Source: JAJTYI01 sp964420145 (GTDB lineage Bacteria > Patescibacteriota > Dojkabacteria > B142 > OLB20). From it: 64,000 nucleotides of DNA. Position numbers and translations under genes: made by a program. Of the stretch, positions 1 to 9,748 are shown in pieces. Within the stretch, counting starts at the first letter, position 1, and each line of letters starts with the position of its first letter. The DNA lies in contig CAYQRB010000002.1 in NCBI GenBank assembly GCA_964420145.1, forward strand, positions 1 through 64,000, given 5' to 3'. The notes beneath the pieces are model-generated. The model made no database searches. It saw nothing but the letters and a program-made list of their open reading frames with translations, and was not told the DNA's origin.

Positions 1-180
1 ATAAGAGTAAGTGTACAAATAGCTGTCGTATTTCTTTTGTATTGTGGTCCATAAATATAATAAATGACTAGTAGATATTAACAAAATTTAGGATTGCTGT
101 TAACTAAAAACAATAATGCTTGAGGTAGTTGTATAAAATGACTGGTTGCTCTAAACTATAGTTTAACGATATTTTTTAAA

Positions 181-1281
181 ATGATTCAGTACCTAAATGT
201 TAGTAAAAAATATGGGGATGATATTGTTGCTATAGAAGACTTGAATTTTCAAATAGATGAGGGGGAATTTCTTTTTTTAGTAGGATCTTCGGGATCAGGG
301 AAAACTACCGTGATTAGGTTGTTGATTAGAGAAGAGAAACCCACTTCAGGTAAGATCTACTTCGAAAATTCGGAAGTGACGAGTTTAAGAAGAAAACATA
401 TTTATAATCTTCGCAGAAAGGTTGGAGTCATTTTTCAAGATTTTAAACTGATTCCCGAGCTCACTGCATATGAAAACATTTCCTTTGCGATGGAGGCAGC
501 AGGGAAGACAGATAAAGAAATTAAAGAGAAAGTCCCATACTTACTTGAAATTGTTGGGTTAGAAAATCGATTTAAGTCGTTCCCCTATCAACTTTCCGGT
601 GGAGAAAAGCAAAGAGTAGCTATAGCAAGAGCTATGGCAAATAACCCTAAACTTTTAATTGCAGATGAACCTACTGGAAATCTTGATCCTGATTCTGCGT
701 GGGATATTTTACAAATATTAACTAAAATCAATACTTGGGGAACCACAGTGATTATGTCGACGCACGAATCAGATTTTGTTAATACTCTGCATAAACGGGT
801 TATTAAACTTGAAGGTGGGCGAATAGTTAGAGATGATAAACAAGGGAATTACTTTGAAGATTTAGATGAATACAGTATTAAAATTTTACAAAAAGATTCT
901 CTAGAGAGTAGTATTGAAGAAGCAAGCCCAACTATGTTTACTGAGGATAATTTAGATCATCCTAGAGAAAAGCCAGTTACTAGGAAATCAACTAAGGTTT
1001 CTAGTACAAAAACTAAACGATCTTCAAAAACCAAAAAAGTAAAAAAAGATCCGGGAAAAGTAGTAGAAGAGAAAGATATACTAGGTCAAGCGAAGGATAT
1101 TAAAATAGCAGATATTCACTTTAGCCTAAAGGTGAAAAAAATTCTCTCCGAAGAAGGATATGAAAGTCTAGCAGATATAATCAATGCCGGAATAGGGGAA
1201 GTTAGTAAAATCAAAGGATTAAATGATACAGATCTAAAAAGAATTGCCAAGGTAATTACAACATTTATTAATAATCTCTAA
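181..1281 (+). CDS. ftsE: FtsE cell-division ABC ATPase with C-terminal HhH-like extension
   Basis: Residues 1-225 form a complete ABC ATPase that, with FtsX, couples ATP hydrolysis to activation of septal peptidoglycan hydrolases at the inner membrane face. Visible motifs are the Walker A loop GSSGSGKTT (about residues 35-43), signature LSGGE (138-142) and Walker B LLIADE (158-163) with the FtsE-type continuation PTGNLDP. Ordinary FtsE proteins end near residue 225-230. This one continues with a Ser/Thr/Lys-rich linker (about 245-300) and a compact tail of about 60 residues (SLKVKKILSEEGYESLADI...) resembling the helix-hairpin-helix fold of the RNA polymerase alpha CTD. The stop is one base before ftsX, so they are co-transcribed. 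No Shine-Dalgarno precedes the ATG. FtsE identity is secure; the tail's role is unknown. Confidence 0.95.
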   Translation: MIQYLNVSKKYGDDIVAIEDLNFQIDEGEFLFLVGSSGSGKTTVIRLLIREEKPTSGKIYFENSEVTSLRRKHIYNLRRKVGVIFQDFKLIPELTAYENISFAMEAAGKTDKEIKEKVPYLLEIVGLENRFKSFPYQLSGGEKQRVAIARAMANNPKLLIADEPTGNLDPDSAWDILQILTKINTWGTTVIMSTHESDFVNTLHKRVIKLEGGRIVRDDKQGNYFEDLDEYSIKILQKDSLESSIEEASPTMFTEDNLDHPREKPVTRKSTKVSSTKTKRSSKTKKVKKDPGKVVEEKDILGQAKDIKIADIHFSLKVKKILSEEGYESLADIINAGIGEVSKIKGLNDTDLKRIAKVITTFINNL

Positions 1282-1282
1282 A

Positions 1283-2203
1283 ATGACAGATTTTAAGCGA
1301 ATTTTAAAAAATACCTGGAAACAGATTAGAAGAAGTGGCTGGCTTGCCATAGCTTCTGTATTTGTAATGACACTAGCCTTTTTTATTTCTTCTATATTTA
1401 CAGTTATTGCTTATACATCCAATCTTTTTCTAAAATCAATAGAAAATAAACCACATATTTATGTATTCTTTAAATCGGGAACTGCTGAGGAAGATATTCT
1501 TGCTAAAAAACAGAGATGGTCTGAATTACCAGAAGTTTCTATGATTGAATACACAAGTGAAACTGAAGCACTAGATGAGTTTCGTAATGTTCAGCAACGA
1601 ATAAATCCAGATATTGCAGAAACTATTCGCTCAGATGTTTTACCACCTAGTCTTGGAATTCGTCTTTATTCGATTTCTGATGCAGATACTATTATAGACC
1701 TGGTCACACAAGAGCAAGAAACTAATGATAGTATTTTTGCTATTAGATTTAGTAGAGAGACCATCGATACTATGAAAACACTCTTCTATTGGGTGCGACT
1801 GGGAGGTGGAATTATTATGGGATTATTGTTAATTGTAATTTTCTTTTTCACACTTCTTACGGTGGAGTTTCGGACATTTATCAGGTCGGAAGAGATAGGT
1901 ATTATGCAACTTGTGGGCGGAAGTTTATGGTTTATCAGGTTTCCTTTCATTATTGAGGGTATATTTTACGGATTACTGGGAGCTGTTATTTCTACCCTGA
2001 CCCTCGCTACTATGGGCTATTATGTACTTGTGGTACGAAGGGATAGTAATGCAGTGACTTTTGTCTATAATCTTCTTGGTGGCTTAAATTGGCCGAACTT
2101 AACCACAATAGATTATTTTATAGGATTTATAGCTATAGCAGTGATAGGTGTATTTATAGGTATGGTTAATAGCTTTATTGCGATTAGAAGATATATAAAT
2201 TAG
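1283..2203 (+). CDS. ftsX: FtsX cell-division permease-like protein
   Basis: Membrane partner of FtsE. The 306 residues show the FtsX layout: a short cytoplasmic N-terminus, TM1 (about 20-45), an extracytoplasmic domain of about 120 residues, then three C-terminal TM segments with the FxxEFRTFIRSEEIGIMQLVG coupling region typical of FtsX. The external loop normally touches a coiled-coil hydrolase, and such a protein is encoded 22 bases downstream. It starts one base after the ftsE stop, without a Shine-Dalgarno. It ends in TAG, with a second in-frame stop (TAA) five codons further on. Confidence 0.95.
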   Translation: MTDFKRILKNTWKQIRRSGWLAIASVFVMTLAFFISSIFTVIAYTSNLFLKSIENKPHIYVFFKSGTAEEDILAKKQRWSELPEVSMIEYTSETEALDEFRNVQQRINPDIAETIRSDVLPPSLGIRLYSISDADTIIDLVTQEQETNDSIFAIRFSRETIDTMKTLFYWVRLGGGIIMGLLLIVIFFFTLLTVEFRTFIRSEEIGIMQLVGGSLWFIRFPFIIEGIFYGLLGAVISTLTLATMGYYVLVVRRDSNAVTFVYNLLGGLNWPNLTTIDYFIGFIAIAVIGVFIGMVNSFIAIRRYIN

Positions 2204-2225
2204 CATATGTTATACTAATTATATA

Positions 2226-3506
2226 ATGAGCCTGCCCAATAGAAAACAAATTTCCTCAACATTAAGGCTTCTCACAGTTGTTGTTCTTATGTTCTCTTTT
2301 CTTTGGTTAAGTGTACCTCAAGTTTCTAGTGCATTAACTCTAGAAGAAGAACTTACTAAGGTAAAAAAAGAGCTAGAAAATATTAGGAATACGAAAAAAT
2401 CCCTAGAAACAAATATAAAAAATGAAAAGTCTTTGCAGAATAAATACGACCAAGAATTAGTGAGTTTGAAAAATCAAATAGATATACTTACGAACCAAAT
2501 AGAGGAAAAGAAATTGGTTATTAAAGAACTAGAGTTAGAAATTGAAATCTTAACTGACAAGATCTCTGAAACAAAAGCAGAGATATCTACCGCAGAGCAA
2601 GAGCTAGATGAGTTAGAAGTAGAGACTAATACTCGCCTTGTAGATATTTATCTCTCCCAAAAAACCCTTTCAGAGCTTAATCTTATCGTTTCTCCTAGTG
2701 GTCAATCAGATATTATTAAATTTAATCTTTATCATAATTCAGTACAAGATACTACTAATATTATGGTTGGCAATCTCAAAGAAAAGAGAAGCCAGCTAGA
2801 AACCAAAAAAGAAACAATTGAGGAAGATAGAGTCAAAGTACAAAGAGATGAGGTACAACTCAAAGAAGAGTTGATAGCTATAGAGAGAAAAGAATCTGAT
2901 CTTACCAGTACTAGAAGTACATACTATTCAAAAAAACAGCAAAGTGTAGCCAGGGTTGAGAGTAGTTCCACAAAAATAGAGGTTCTTACTGAAGAGGAAA
3001 AAGAATCTCTGGCACAACTTAGAAAGCTAGAACAAATACTATTTAATAGTATTAGCTCCATTCCTAATGGTTCTCCAGTGGCCAAAGGGACTATTATCGG
3101 ACAGCAGGGCTGTACTGGACACTGTACGGGCCCTCATACACATTTCACGGTGAGCTATAATGGTGCTTTACAAAATCCCTGTAATTATCTACCAAGTGGC
3201 GTTGTATCTGGTTGCGGTATATCTAATTCTTCTCTTGTATGGCCTCAGAATAAACCTTTTTCCATTACAGGCTGGTATGAGAATCGTGGATATGGTCTTC
3301 ACGGAGCAATTGATATAGCAAACCCTATTTCCAATGCTCCTGTCTATGCAACGCATGATGGATATATCTTGTATGGAGTAGATTCTTGTAAACCAAATCT
3401 TACTGCAATATGGGGTTGTAATCCTCCGGGGGGTAAATATGCTTTTATTTGTGAAAATAAAAATTGTAACGAAGGATTTAAAACTATGTATCTACACTTA
3501 AAGTAG
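2226..3506 (+). CDS. Secreted coiled-coil M23 peptidase (EnvC/PcsB-like), catalytic domain apparently circularly permuted
   Basis: Probable FtsEX-controlled peptidoglycan hydrolase. It has a signal peptide (about residues 13-36), a long charged coiled coil (about 38-265) like EnvC/PcsB, and a C-terminal zinc peptidase region. That region carries all LytM/M23 metal and catalytic residues, but in swapped order. The segment with GxxIG...TGPHTHF (H304, H306), normally the end of the domain, comes first; the segment with HGAID (H359, D363) and the terminal YLHL (H424), normally the beginning, comes last and stops the protein at residue 426. No missing M23 half is found downstream. Its position behind ftsEX supports the hydrolase role. 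The stop is TAG, with a TAA five codons later. A TATACT box lies ten bases before the ATG. Confidence 0.85.
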   Translation: MSLPNRKQISSTLRLLTVVVLMFSFLWLSVPQVSSALTLEEELTKVKKELENIRNTKKSLETNIKNEKSLQNKYDQELVSLKNQIDILTNQIEEKKLVIKELELEIEILTDKISETKAEISTAEQELDELEVETNTRLVDIYLSQKTLSELNLIVSPSGQSDIIKFNLYHNSVQDTTNIMVGNLKEKRSQLETKKETIEEDRVKVQRDEVQLKEELIAIERKESDLTSTRSTYYSKKQQSVARVESSSTKIEVLTEEEKESLAQLRKLEQILFNSISSIPNGSPVAKGTIIGQQGCTGHCTGPHTHFTVSYNGALQNPCNYLPSGVVSGCGISNSSLVWPQNKPFSITGWYENRGYGLHGAIDIANPISNAPVYATHDGYILYGVDSCKPNLTAIWGCNPPGGKYAFICENKNCNEGFKTMYLHLK

Positions 3507-3660
3507 TATTCTTTGGTTTAACTACAGGATGTTTTAATACTTCCAATTCTTTTCTGTGATGTTTTTATCTGTTTTGATTAGAGATTATTAAATAAAGATC
3601 AGATAGATTCTCCAATATTCAGAAGTTTTTCATAATTTCCTGCTAATCTTCTTGTAGTTA

Positions 3661-3670
3661 TATTATTCTA
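3661..3670 (+). promoter_or_regulatory. -10 box abutting the LTD gene start
   Basis: TATTAT lies at 3661-3666, followed by only four bases before the ATG at 3671. Transcription would begin on or next to the start codon. No convincing -35 element is visible. Confidence 0.4.
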
Positions 3671-4717
3671 ATGAAATTATTTTTATTGTGTTTATCGTTA
3701 GCACTAGTATTATTTATCCCTTTAATCCCAGCGACTCAGGTGCAAAGTCTGTCTCCGTCTTTAATTATTACTGAGATTATGCCAAATCCTATAGGAGATG
3801 ACACTAAGTATGAGTGGATTGAAATACAAAATATTTCTGCAACAAAACAAAACCTTAAGGATTGGAATTTAAATAATAAACCAATTTCAGAAAATATTAT
3901 TGATCCAGGAGAGATAATTATTCTTGTGAGAGATGTCCCAAGCTTTCAGTCAGTTTTTTCGGTTGATGTGCGAGTTGTCACACTAGAGTTTAGCTTAATA
4001 AACTCGGGTGGTAGTGTGAAGCTAGAAAATATAAATAATGGAGAGGTGCATCAGTTTGAATATCTCCAATCTCAAGAAGGAAAAAGCTTTGAGCTTCTAG
4101 AGGGAGATTGTGGATTAATAAGCTTAAACACAACAGGTCATACCGTCGGTAAAACAAACACTAGTTGTAATAAACCAACTTCTCCGGCTATAACTACCGT
4201 AATACCTTCGATTACTCCCAGTATTGTAGACAACATCACAGGAAAGGTTATTATCAATGCAATAAATCCAAATCCCTTAAAAGGAGACGAATGGATAGAG
4301 CTTAAAAATATTGATAATAAAGAATTAAATCTTTCCTCTTGGAAAATTACAGATGAAAGTAAAAGTATATTTACAATTGGTGTACTAAACTTATTACCAG
4401 GACAAGTAGAGAGAGTATTTCCGAAGAGTATTTCCCTTAATAATGACGGGGATATAGTTACTCTCTATGATTCTCATAGTCAGATTATAGATACATTTCA
4501 ATATGGTAAGACAACCAAGGGACAGATAGTAACAAAAGATAGTGTGTTTAGAGTAACAGATATTCTTTCTGAAGCAAATATAGAGCCTAAAGAACAAGAG
4601 AAGTCATCAACAGAAGAAACAGCTGTACCTATTAACCAATCTCCCATCACTAATACTAATTACAATAAATACTTTAAAAAACCAATATATTATAAATCTG
4701 AAGATTATACTCGTTAG
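3671..4717 (+). CDS. Secreted protein with two lamin-tail (LTD) domains
   Basis: The 348-residue protein has an N-terminal signal peptide (hydrophobic residues 2-20) followed by two copies of the lamin-tail Ig-like fold. The first starts at about residue 31 (LIITEIMPNP, then EWIEIQNIS), the second at about 192 (KVIINAINPNP, then EWIELKNID). The two are separated by a Thr/Ser/Pro-rich linker. Secreted LTD proteins are common in CPR bacteria and are thought to be surface or adhesive proteins; the ligand is unknown. The C-terminal 40 residues are low complexity, with no second membrane anchor. The stop is a tandem TAG-TAA. A TATTAT box sits four bases before the ATG, suggesting a leaderless mRNA. 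Confidence 0.8.
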   Translation: MKLFLLCLSLALVLFIPLIPATQVQSLSPSLIITEIMPNPIGDDTKYEWIEIQNISATKQNLKDWNLNNKPISENIIDPGEIIILVRDVPSFQSVFSVDVRVVTLEFSLINSGGSVKLENINNGEVHQFEYLQSQEGKSFELLEGDCGLISLNTTGHTVGKTNTSCNKPTSPAITTVIPSITPSIVDNITGKVIINAINPNPLKGDEWIELKNIDNKELNLSSWKITDESKSIFTIGVLNLLPGQVERVFPKSISLNNDGDIVTLYDSHSQIIDTFQYGKTTKGQIVTKDSVFRVTDILSEANIEPKEQEKSSTEETAVPINQSPITNTNYNKYFKKPIYYKSEDYTR

Positions 4718-4749
4718 TAATATACTGAGCTATATCAGGGCAGGAATTA

Positions 4750-5595
4750 TCATAGGTCTGTGATTTTTATACAGTCATTTATAGATATATCACCAACCTT
4801 TGTACGAGTAAGTGCAAGTAACATAGCTGGCATATTAAGTTGGCTACCAATATCTTCTGCTAGTTGTCGTATATATGTGCCTTTGGAGCTATTCACCTTC
4901 ACTTTAATATAGGGGAATTTTTGTGTTTCGGGAAGTGAAGAAAGTTTTTTGCTTAATTTGGTCATTTTCTTTATAGGTAAATCTCCACTTTCCAAAAGCT
5001 CTATATTATGAATTGTTATATCTTTGGCAGGTATTTTTAAGGAAAATGACTTAGGGCGAGAGTCTTTATTTATCTGTACTAAGTTTAGCTGTTTATGATT
5101 ATCTTGGTCATATGTAATTTGTTTCTCGTAGTTTTTATCACGCATTAATATCCTTAATTTTTTCCCTTCTACCTTGACCGAACTATAAACAGAGACATAT
5201 TGTTTTTGTTTTCCAATAAATTTGTTCAAGGTTGGTTTAATATTTTTAATATCTTTAATTAAGTAACCAGTTTTAATCTCTGTGATTTCTCCTTCCGTAT
5301 CTTGTGTGTCTGTGGCAATCCCCAGAATAATAGTAGTGATATATTCTTTATCAAAGTGCATTAATTTATCTGAAAGTTTTGTAGCTTTTCCAATTAAGTA
5401 GATCATCACACCATCGGCAAATACATCAAGAGCCCCTGCATGCCCAACTTTTCTGATATCAAGCTGTTTTCTAATTCTATTTACAAGGTCATGAGAAGTA
5501 ACATCAATAGGTTTGTTTATAGCGACTATTCCGGAAGGACGACCGTATTCATCCCTACTAATAATGTTGGTTTTATAGATATTAGAATCTTTCAT
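4750..5595 (-). CDS. truB: tRNA pseudouridine(55) synthase TruB
   Basis: Converts U55 of the tRNA T-loop to pseudouridine. The catalytic aspartate motif is present as GHAGALDVFADGV, preceded by the GIVAINKP strand typical of TruB; YSSVKVEGKKL and GTYIRQLAEDIG further on are also family landmarks. The frame is open to 5688, but that would run into the upstream PBP gene. The ATG at 5595 gives a 281-residue protein starting shortly before the conserved core, so I choose it. The gene ends in TGA. It is downstream of the PBP gene with a 28-base gap and is probably co-transcribed. Confidence 0.92.
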   Translation of the reverse strand: MKDSNIYKTNIISRDEYGRPSGIVAINKPIDVTSHDLVNRIRKQLDIRKVGHAGALDVFADGVMIYLIGKATKLSDKLMHFDKEYITTIILGIATDTQDTEGEITEIKTGYLIKDIKNIKPTLNKFIGKQKQYVSVYSSVKVEGKKLRILMRDKNYEKQITYDQDNHKQLNLVQINKDSRPKSFSLKIPAKDITIHNIELLESGDLPIKKMTKLSKKLSSLPETQKFPYIKVKVNSSKGTYIRQLAEDIGSQLNMPAMLLALTRTKVGDISINDCIKITDL

Positions 5596-5623
5596 TAAAT
5601 AATTATAACAAAATATGGAGAAG

Positions 5624-7771
5624 TTAATTGAAAGTGAATCTACTATTGGCGTAATTTCGATAATTTTGTTCGAGGTCATAATATTCACGACTTATTCCTT
5701 TTATAAACAAATCGCCGTTAGCACGAATCTCTACTCCCTGTGGTAGATGGAAGGGGGTGGGTCCATACATATTGCCCGTAAGTTCCAAAAACTCTCCTAC
5801 CCACGGTTTTACTGAAGTAAGACCAGTTGCTCCGTAACGCATAGGCGTATTATCGTTATTGATTAATATCCCAGCTACTATGATTTCAGGGGAGTATGCT
5901 ATATAAAGTGTTTCTTTTTGAGACTCTGATGTACCAGTTTTTCCTGCTATATCTCTTCCGTCAAAAGAATATCCAGGGCCTCCCCTATTGCCGTTTAATA
6001 TATCATTGACCAAATATATACCTCTGGGATCAGCAACCTGTTTGGTATCTATAGTTCTTTTAAATAAGATATTCCCTTTATGATCTGTTATTTTATCAAT
6101 AGCTTCAGTTTTAGTAAGATAGCCGTTATTAGCAAATACACCATATGCTTGAGCGTGTTCGATAAGTTTCACCTCCCCTCCTCCAACAGCAAGAGAAACA
6201 CCGTAACCTGCAGGGTTGTTCATAGTAGTATAACCCCAATCTTCTAGGGAGTTGATAAAGTTGGATACACCAATTTGATCTAAAAGGGTTATAGCAGGGA
6301 TGTTTCTAGATTGTACGAGCATATATCGACTAGAGTTTACACCTGAGAACTTCCCATCGTAGTTTTTAGGCGTGTAGTTTCCAATTTTTATCGGAGAGTC
6401 TTTTAACGGCGCGTCAGGAGTAATAGAACCATTCATAAATGAGTGATAATAAATCATCGGCTTCATAGTTGATCCATATGCTTGAAGTGTATCTACAACA
6501 TTAACTTTAGGTTCAAATTTACAGTTTGCACCTATATGGCAACCTTCTGGAGATTCTTTTCCAAAGTAGTTGTATGATCCGACCATTGCCAAAATCTCTC
6601 CTGTTTTTGGATTTAAGACAACCATACCTGCATTATCTGCACCAAATTTCTGACCATAAGTATCTACCGCTTTTCTTACTTGCTTCTCTGCTATGTTTTG
6701 TATTTCTAAATCGAGCGTTGTATAAATCCGTAGACCTTTTGTTTCTATATTTTCTAATCCAAAAGGTTCCCCGTTGTTGTAGGGCTTCCTTTGGAGTTGG
6801 TCTAGTGCATAGAAAACAAAATGAGGAGCATTGATTCTAAAAGACGGATCTTGGTAAATTAGTTGTTCTTCTCTTGCTGTTGTTATTATCTCTTTGTCTA
6901 GTTTTGGGAAGTCCTGCCCATATTGGCTTTCTATTTGGGAATTAATAAAGTTCATATTTGCTTCGAGTTGATTTAAAACATATTCCTTCCTTTGTTCGAG
7001 TAATGAAGCTGAGATTTCAGGATTAGTTGATTTAGTAGGAGATAACACAGAAGGATTTTGAGGAATAGAAGCGAGAATAGCCATTTGTGCAAGAGTTAGG
7101 TCTTTTGGTTCTTTTCCAAAGTAGAAGTTAGAAGCTCTTGTTACCCCGTAGATATTGCTACCACTAGGGACTATGGTGAAATACATTTCCAGTATTTCTT
7201 CTTTAGATCGTATTTGTTCTATTTTCATAGATAATAAAATCTCTTTTACTTTCCTTGAAATATCCACATCATCTGTAAGTGCAGTTTTGCGTATTAGCTG
7301 TTGGGTGATGGTACTTCCTCCACAGGTAATACCCTTGTGTTCAATATATTTGAGACCACAACGAGCTATCGCTTCTGTATCTATCCCTTCGTGTTGGAAA
7401 AACTTTATATCTTCAGCAGCAAGGTAAGACCATATTAATAACGGGGGTATCTCTTCTAGGTCGACTGGATCTCTATCCTCATCATCAAACACACGGTATA
7501 GGAGTTTTCCGTTTCTATCATAGACCTCAGTAGCAACATCTTTGATACCAAAAGGTTTGTCGGGACTTGGCAGATCTTGGGAAATAGTTTGTAAATATAC
7601 AAGTATGTATATGGCCGAAAAAATAAGAATAGATAGTATGGTTGTGGAGGTTATTAAAAATATTCTCTGGATCGAGTCAAATCGAGTATGTTTTGTCATC
7701 CGTACTGACTGTTGTTTTTTCTTGGGATGTTTTTTATTTGTGATTAGCTTGTAACTTTTAGTGTATGTCAT
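5624..7771 (-). CDS. Class A penicillin-binding protein (transglycosylase/transpeptidase)
   Basis: Bifunctional peptidoglycan polymerase of 715 residues. A basic cytoplasmic tail and one TM segment (about 36-60) anchor it. The GT51 glycosyltransferase domain carries the catalytic glutamate in AAEDIKFFQHEGID (E120) and the GGSTITQQL motif (151-159). The transpeptidase domain has S434-T-M-K437, S488-R-N490 and K611-T-G, so all penicillin-binding motifs are intact. Its length is that of a compact PBP1a without extra C-terminal modules. The divergent neighbour rodA also acts in wall elongation. No Shine-Dalgarno precedes the ATG at 7771. Confidence 0.95.
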   Translation of the reverse strand: MTYTKSYKLITNKKHPKKKQQSVRMTKHTRFDSIQRIFLITSTTILSILIFSAIYILVYLQTISQDLPSPDKPFGIKDVATEVYDRNGKLLYRVFDDEDRDPVDLEEIPPLLIWSYLAAEDIKFFQHEGIDTEAIARCGLKYIEHKGITCGGSTITQQLIRKTALTDDVDISRKVKEILLSMKIEQIRSKEEILEMYFTIVPSGSNIYGVTRASNFYFGKEPKDLTLAQMAILASIPQNPSVLSPTKSTNPEISASLLEQRKEYVLNQLEANMNFINSQIESQYGQDFPKLDKEIITTAREEQLIYQDPSFRINAPHFVFYALDQLQRKPYNNGEPFGLENIETKGLRIYTTLDLEIQNIAEKQVRKAVDTYGQKFGADNAGMVVLNPKTGEILAMVGSYNYFGKESPEGCHIGANCKFEPKVNVVDTLQAYGSTMKPMIYYHSFMNGSITPDAPLKDSPIKIGNYTPKNYDGKFSGVNSSRYMLVQSRNIPAITLLDQIGVSNFINSLEDWGYTTMNNPAGYGVSLAVGGGEVKLIEHAQAYGVFANNGYLTKTEAIDKITDHKGNILFKRTIDTKQVADPRGIYLVNDILNGNRGGPGYSFDGRDIAGKTGTSESQKETLYIAYSPEIIVAGILINNDNTPMRYGATGLTSVKPWVGEFLELTGNMYGPTPFHLPQGVEIRANGDLFIKGISREYYDLEQNYRNYANSRFTFN

Positions 7772-7949
7772 AGAAAGTTAATCCATATGTAGCTTTAGTG
7801 ATGCAAAGCACATCTTAAACAAAGATTCTGGATAATATGGGAATAGCTATGCTTTATAATAATATATCAATTGCTCCCCTGTCAAAGATAAAAACTAGAA
7901 AATTTAAACACATCTTTACCTTAATAAAGAGTATAGGGGAGTAATATTC

Positions 7950-7979
7950 TTGAGTAGAAAGTTTATTCTTTGTTATGAT
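7950..7979 (+). promoter_or_regulatory. Putative leaderless promoter of rodA
   Basis: TTGAGT (7950-7955), an 18-base spacer, then TATGAT (7974-7979) preceded by TG two bases upstream. The rodA ATG follows after five bases (AAGTT), so the predicted transcription start falls at the start codon. It lies in the 213-base divergent gap between the PBP gene and rodA, which otherwise shows no gene. Confidence 0.5.
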
Positions 7980-7984
7980 AAGTT

Positions 7985-9412
7985 ATGGATATAAATAGAA
8001 TATTAAAACACGATTTTGTTGCGACACTTATTACGGCAGTTCTTTTAATTATCGGGACTCTTGTTATATATGGGGCAACCTTTAATACTACGGACAGTAA
8101 TATCCTTGTAAAACAGCTGATCTTAATCACCCTTGGGCTATTTTTATATTTTTTGATTATAACGATAGATATTGCGTGGTTTAGGGTTTTTTCGCTACAT
8201 ATGATTATGTATGTTTTTATTATTGGTACTTTGGTTTATGTTAATTTATTTGGTTCTAATATTGCAGAGACAAATAGATGGATAGATTTTGGGTTTTTTG
8301 CCTTCCAACCATCAGAGTATGCTAAAGTATTGATTCTCCTGTTTGTTTCTCTTATCTTTAGTGGGGAGATATTACCAAACAAAGAAGATTTAGACAGAAT
8401 AGAAATTTCGAAAGAAAAAAATCTCCCCTTTAGCAAGAAATTTGTATTAAACATCAAAAAATATTTACGGAGTGCAGATATTAAAGCTTTGTTTTTTGTC
8501 TTTTTATATGTATCCCCTATTATATTTTTAACATTTATACAACCTGCACTGGGAAATACAATCATAATCACTTTACTAACTGCCTTGACTGTCTTTTTTT
8601 CATTAAAAAAAACAAGCCCTATAATAATAGTTTTACTCCACTCTCTCCTTTTCACTATTTGGGTTTTAGGGTTTATCCATTTTGATTTCGTAAATAGTGA
8701 GTTTACTATAAGCTTTAATGCCGTTAAAACAATCCCTGTTATTGTTATCCCCATAATGATTGTTACTATTGCTTACTTTCTTAAAACAAAAATCTGGCAA
8801 GTATTTCTAATACTGGGATTAGTAGTTATGGCTACATTATCTTTTTTTCTTGCATGGAATAATATAAGTGAGTATCAAAGAGAGCGTGTAGTTACTTTTG
8901 TTTCTGGACCAGAGAGAGATCCTTTGGGAAGTGGTTTTCAAATAATACAGTCGAAAATTGCTATTGGATCGGGACAGCTTTTGGGTAGAGGATATTTACA
9001 AGGGACTCAGAGTAGTTTACATATTTTAACTCAAGCCCACACAGACTTTGCCTTTGCATCAATGAGTGAACAATTCGGCTTTGTCGGGGCAGTTTTACTC
9101 CTGACTATTTATATTTTTCTTATTTTAAGAATACTTAAAATCTCTAAAGAAATTAAATCGGGTTTTGGGAAAAATTTTTGTTTTGGAGCCGTAAGTTTAC
9201 TTCTTATACACATATTTATCAATGTAGGAATGAATATTGGAAAACTCCCTGTTACGGGGATTCCATTGCCGTTAGTTAGCTATGGGGGGAGTTCGGTATT
9301 GATGACCCTGATTGTACTAGGGATAGTTCAGTCGATCTATGCTTCACGGCGCCCCGTTGACATGGCTGATAGTTTGATGATAACATCCTTAAGAGGGAAA
9401 GAAATAGATTAA
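7985..9412 (+). CDS. rodA: RodA/SEDS-family peptidoglycan glycosyltransferase
   Basis: Polytopic SEDS protein of 475 residues that polymerises lipid II. Recognisable motifs are NRWIDFGFFAFQPSEYAKV after TM3-4, the loop containing GSGQLLGRGYLQGTQS, and the C-terminal GIPLPLVSYGGSS. A cytoplasmic loop of about 45 residues (about 120-165) is lysine-rich. Two SEDS proteins occur in the window; this one is next to the class A PBP and is called RodA, while the one beside murG is called FtsW. The assignment between the two rests on context and could be swapped. Confidence 0.88.
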   Translation: MDINRILKHDFVATLITAVLLIIGTLVIYGATFNTTDSNILVKQLILITLGLFLYFLIITIDIAWFRVFSLHMIMYVFIIGTLVYVNLFGSNIAETNRWIDFGFFAFQPSEYAKVLILLFVSLIFSGEILPNKEDLDRIEISKEKNLPFSKKFVLNIKKYLRSADIKALFFVFLYVSPIIFLTFIQPALGNTIIITLLTALTVFFSLKKTSPIIIVLLHSLLFTIWVLGFIHFDFVNSEFTISFNAVKTIPVIVIPIMIVTIAYFLKTKIWQVFLILGLVVMATLSFFLAWNNISEYQRERVVTFVSGPERDPLGSGFQIIQSKIAIGSGQLLGRGYLQGTQSSLHILTQAHTDFAFASMSEQFGFVGAVLLLTIYIFLILRILKISKEIKSGFGKNFCFGAVSLLLIHIFINVGMNIGKLPVTGIPLPLVSYGGSSVLMTLIVLGIVQSIYASRRPVDMADSLMITSLRGKEID

Positions 9413-9433
9413 GTTACTAACTCTACAAATACA

Positions 9434-9748
9434 ATGGATAATTTTGCAATAGTACAAATTAAAAATTCGCAATATAAAATATCAGAAGGGGATGTGATTT
9501 CTATTCCAAGGTTGGATAGTAAGACTGGTGATAAATATAAAATTGATCAAGTTTTACTCACCGCCTTGAAAGATAAAGTAGAGGTAGGTAAGCCTTTTGT
9601 GGAAAAATCATTTGTAGAAACTGAGGTACTTGAGCATTACAGAGGAGAGAAAGTACAGTCCTCTACATATAAAGCAAAATCTAGACAAAGAAGAAAGGTT
9701 GGGAACAGACAAGAGCTTACAAAAATTAAAATTATTAAAATTAATTAA
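9434..9748 (+). CDS. rplU: 50S ribosomal protein L21
   Basis: The 104-residue protein matches bL21 throughout: it opens with FAIVQIKNSQYKISEGD, has the central Q-V-L-L segment and the basic KAKSRQRRKVGNRQ tail that binds 23S rRNA. It is followed directly by rpmA, the usual bL21-bL27 pair; the TAA stop shares one base with the rpmA ATG (TAATG). No Shine-Dalgarno precedes the ATG. Confidence 0.96.
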   Translation: MDNFAIVQIKNSQYKISEGDVISIPRLDSKTGDKYKIDQVLLTALKDKVEVGKPFVEKSFVETEVLEHYRGEKVQSSTYKAKSRQRRKVGNRQELTKIKIIKIN

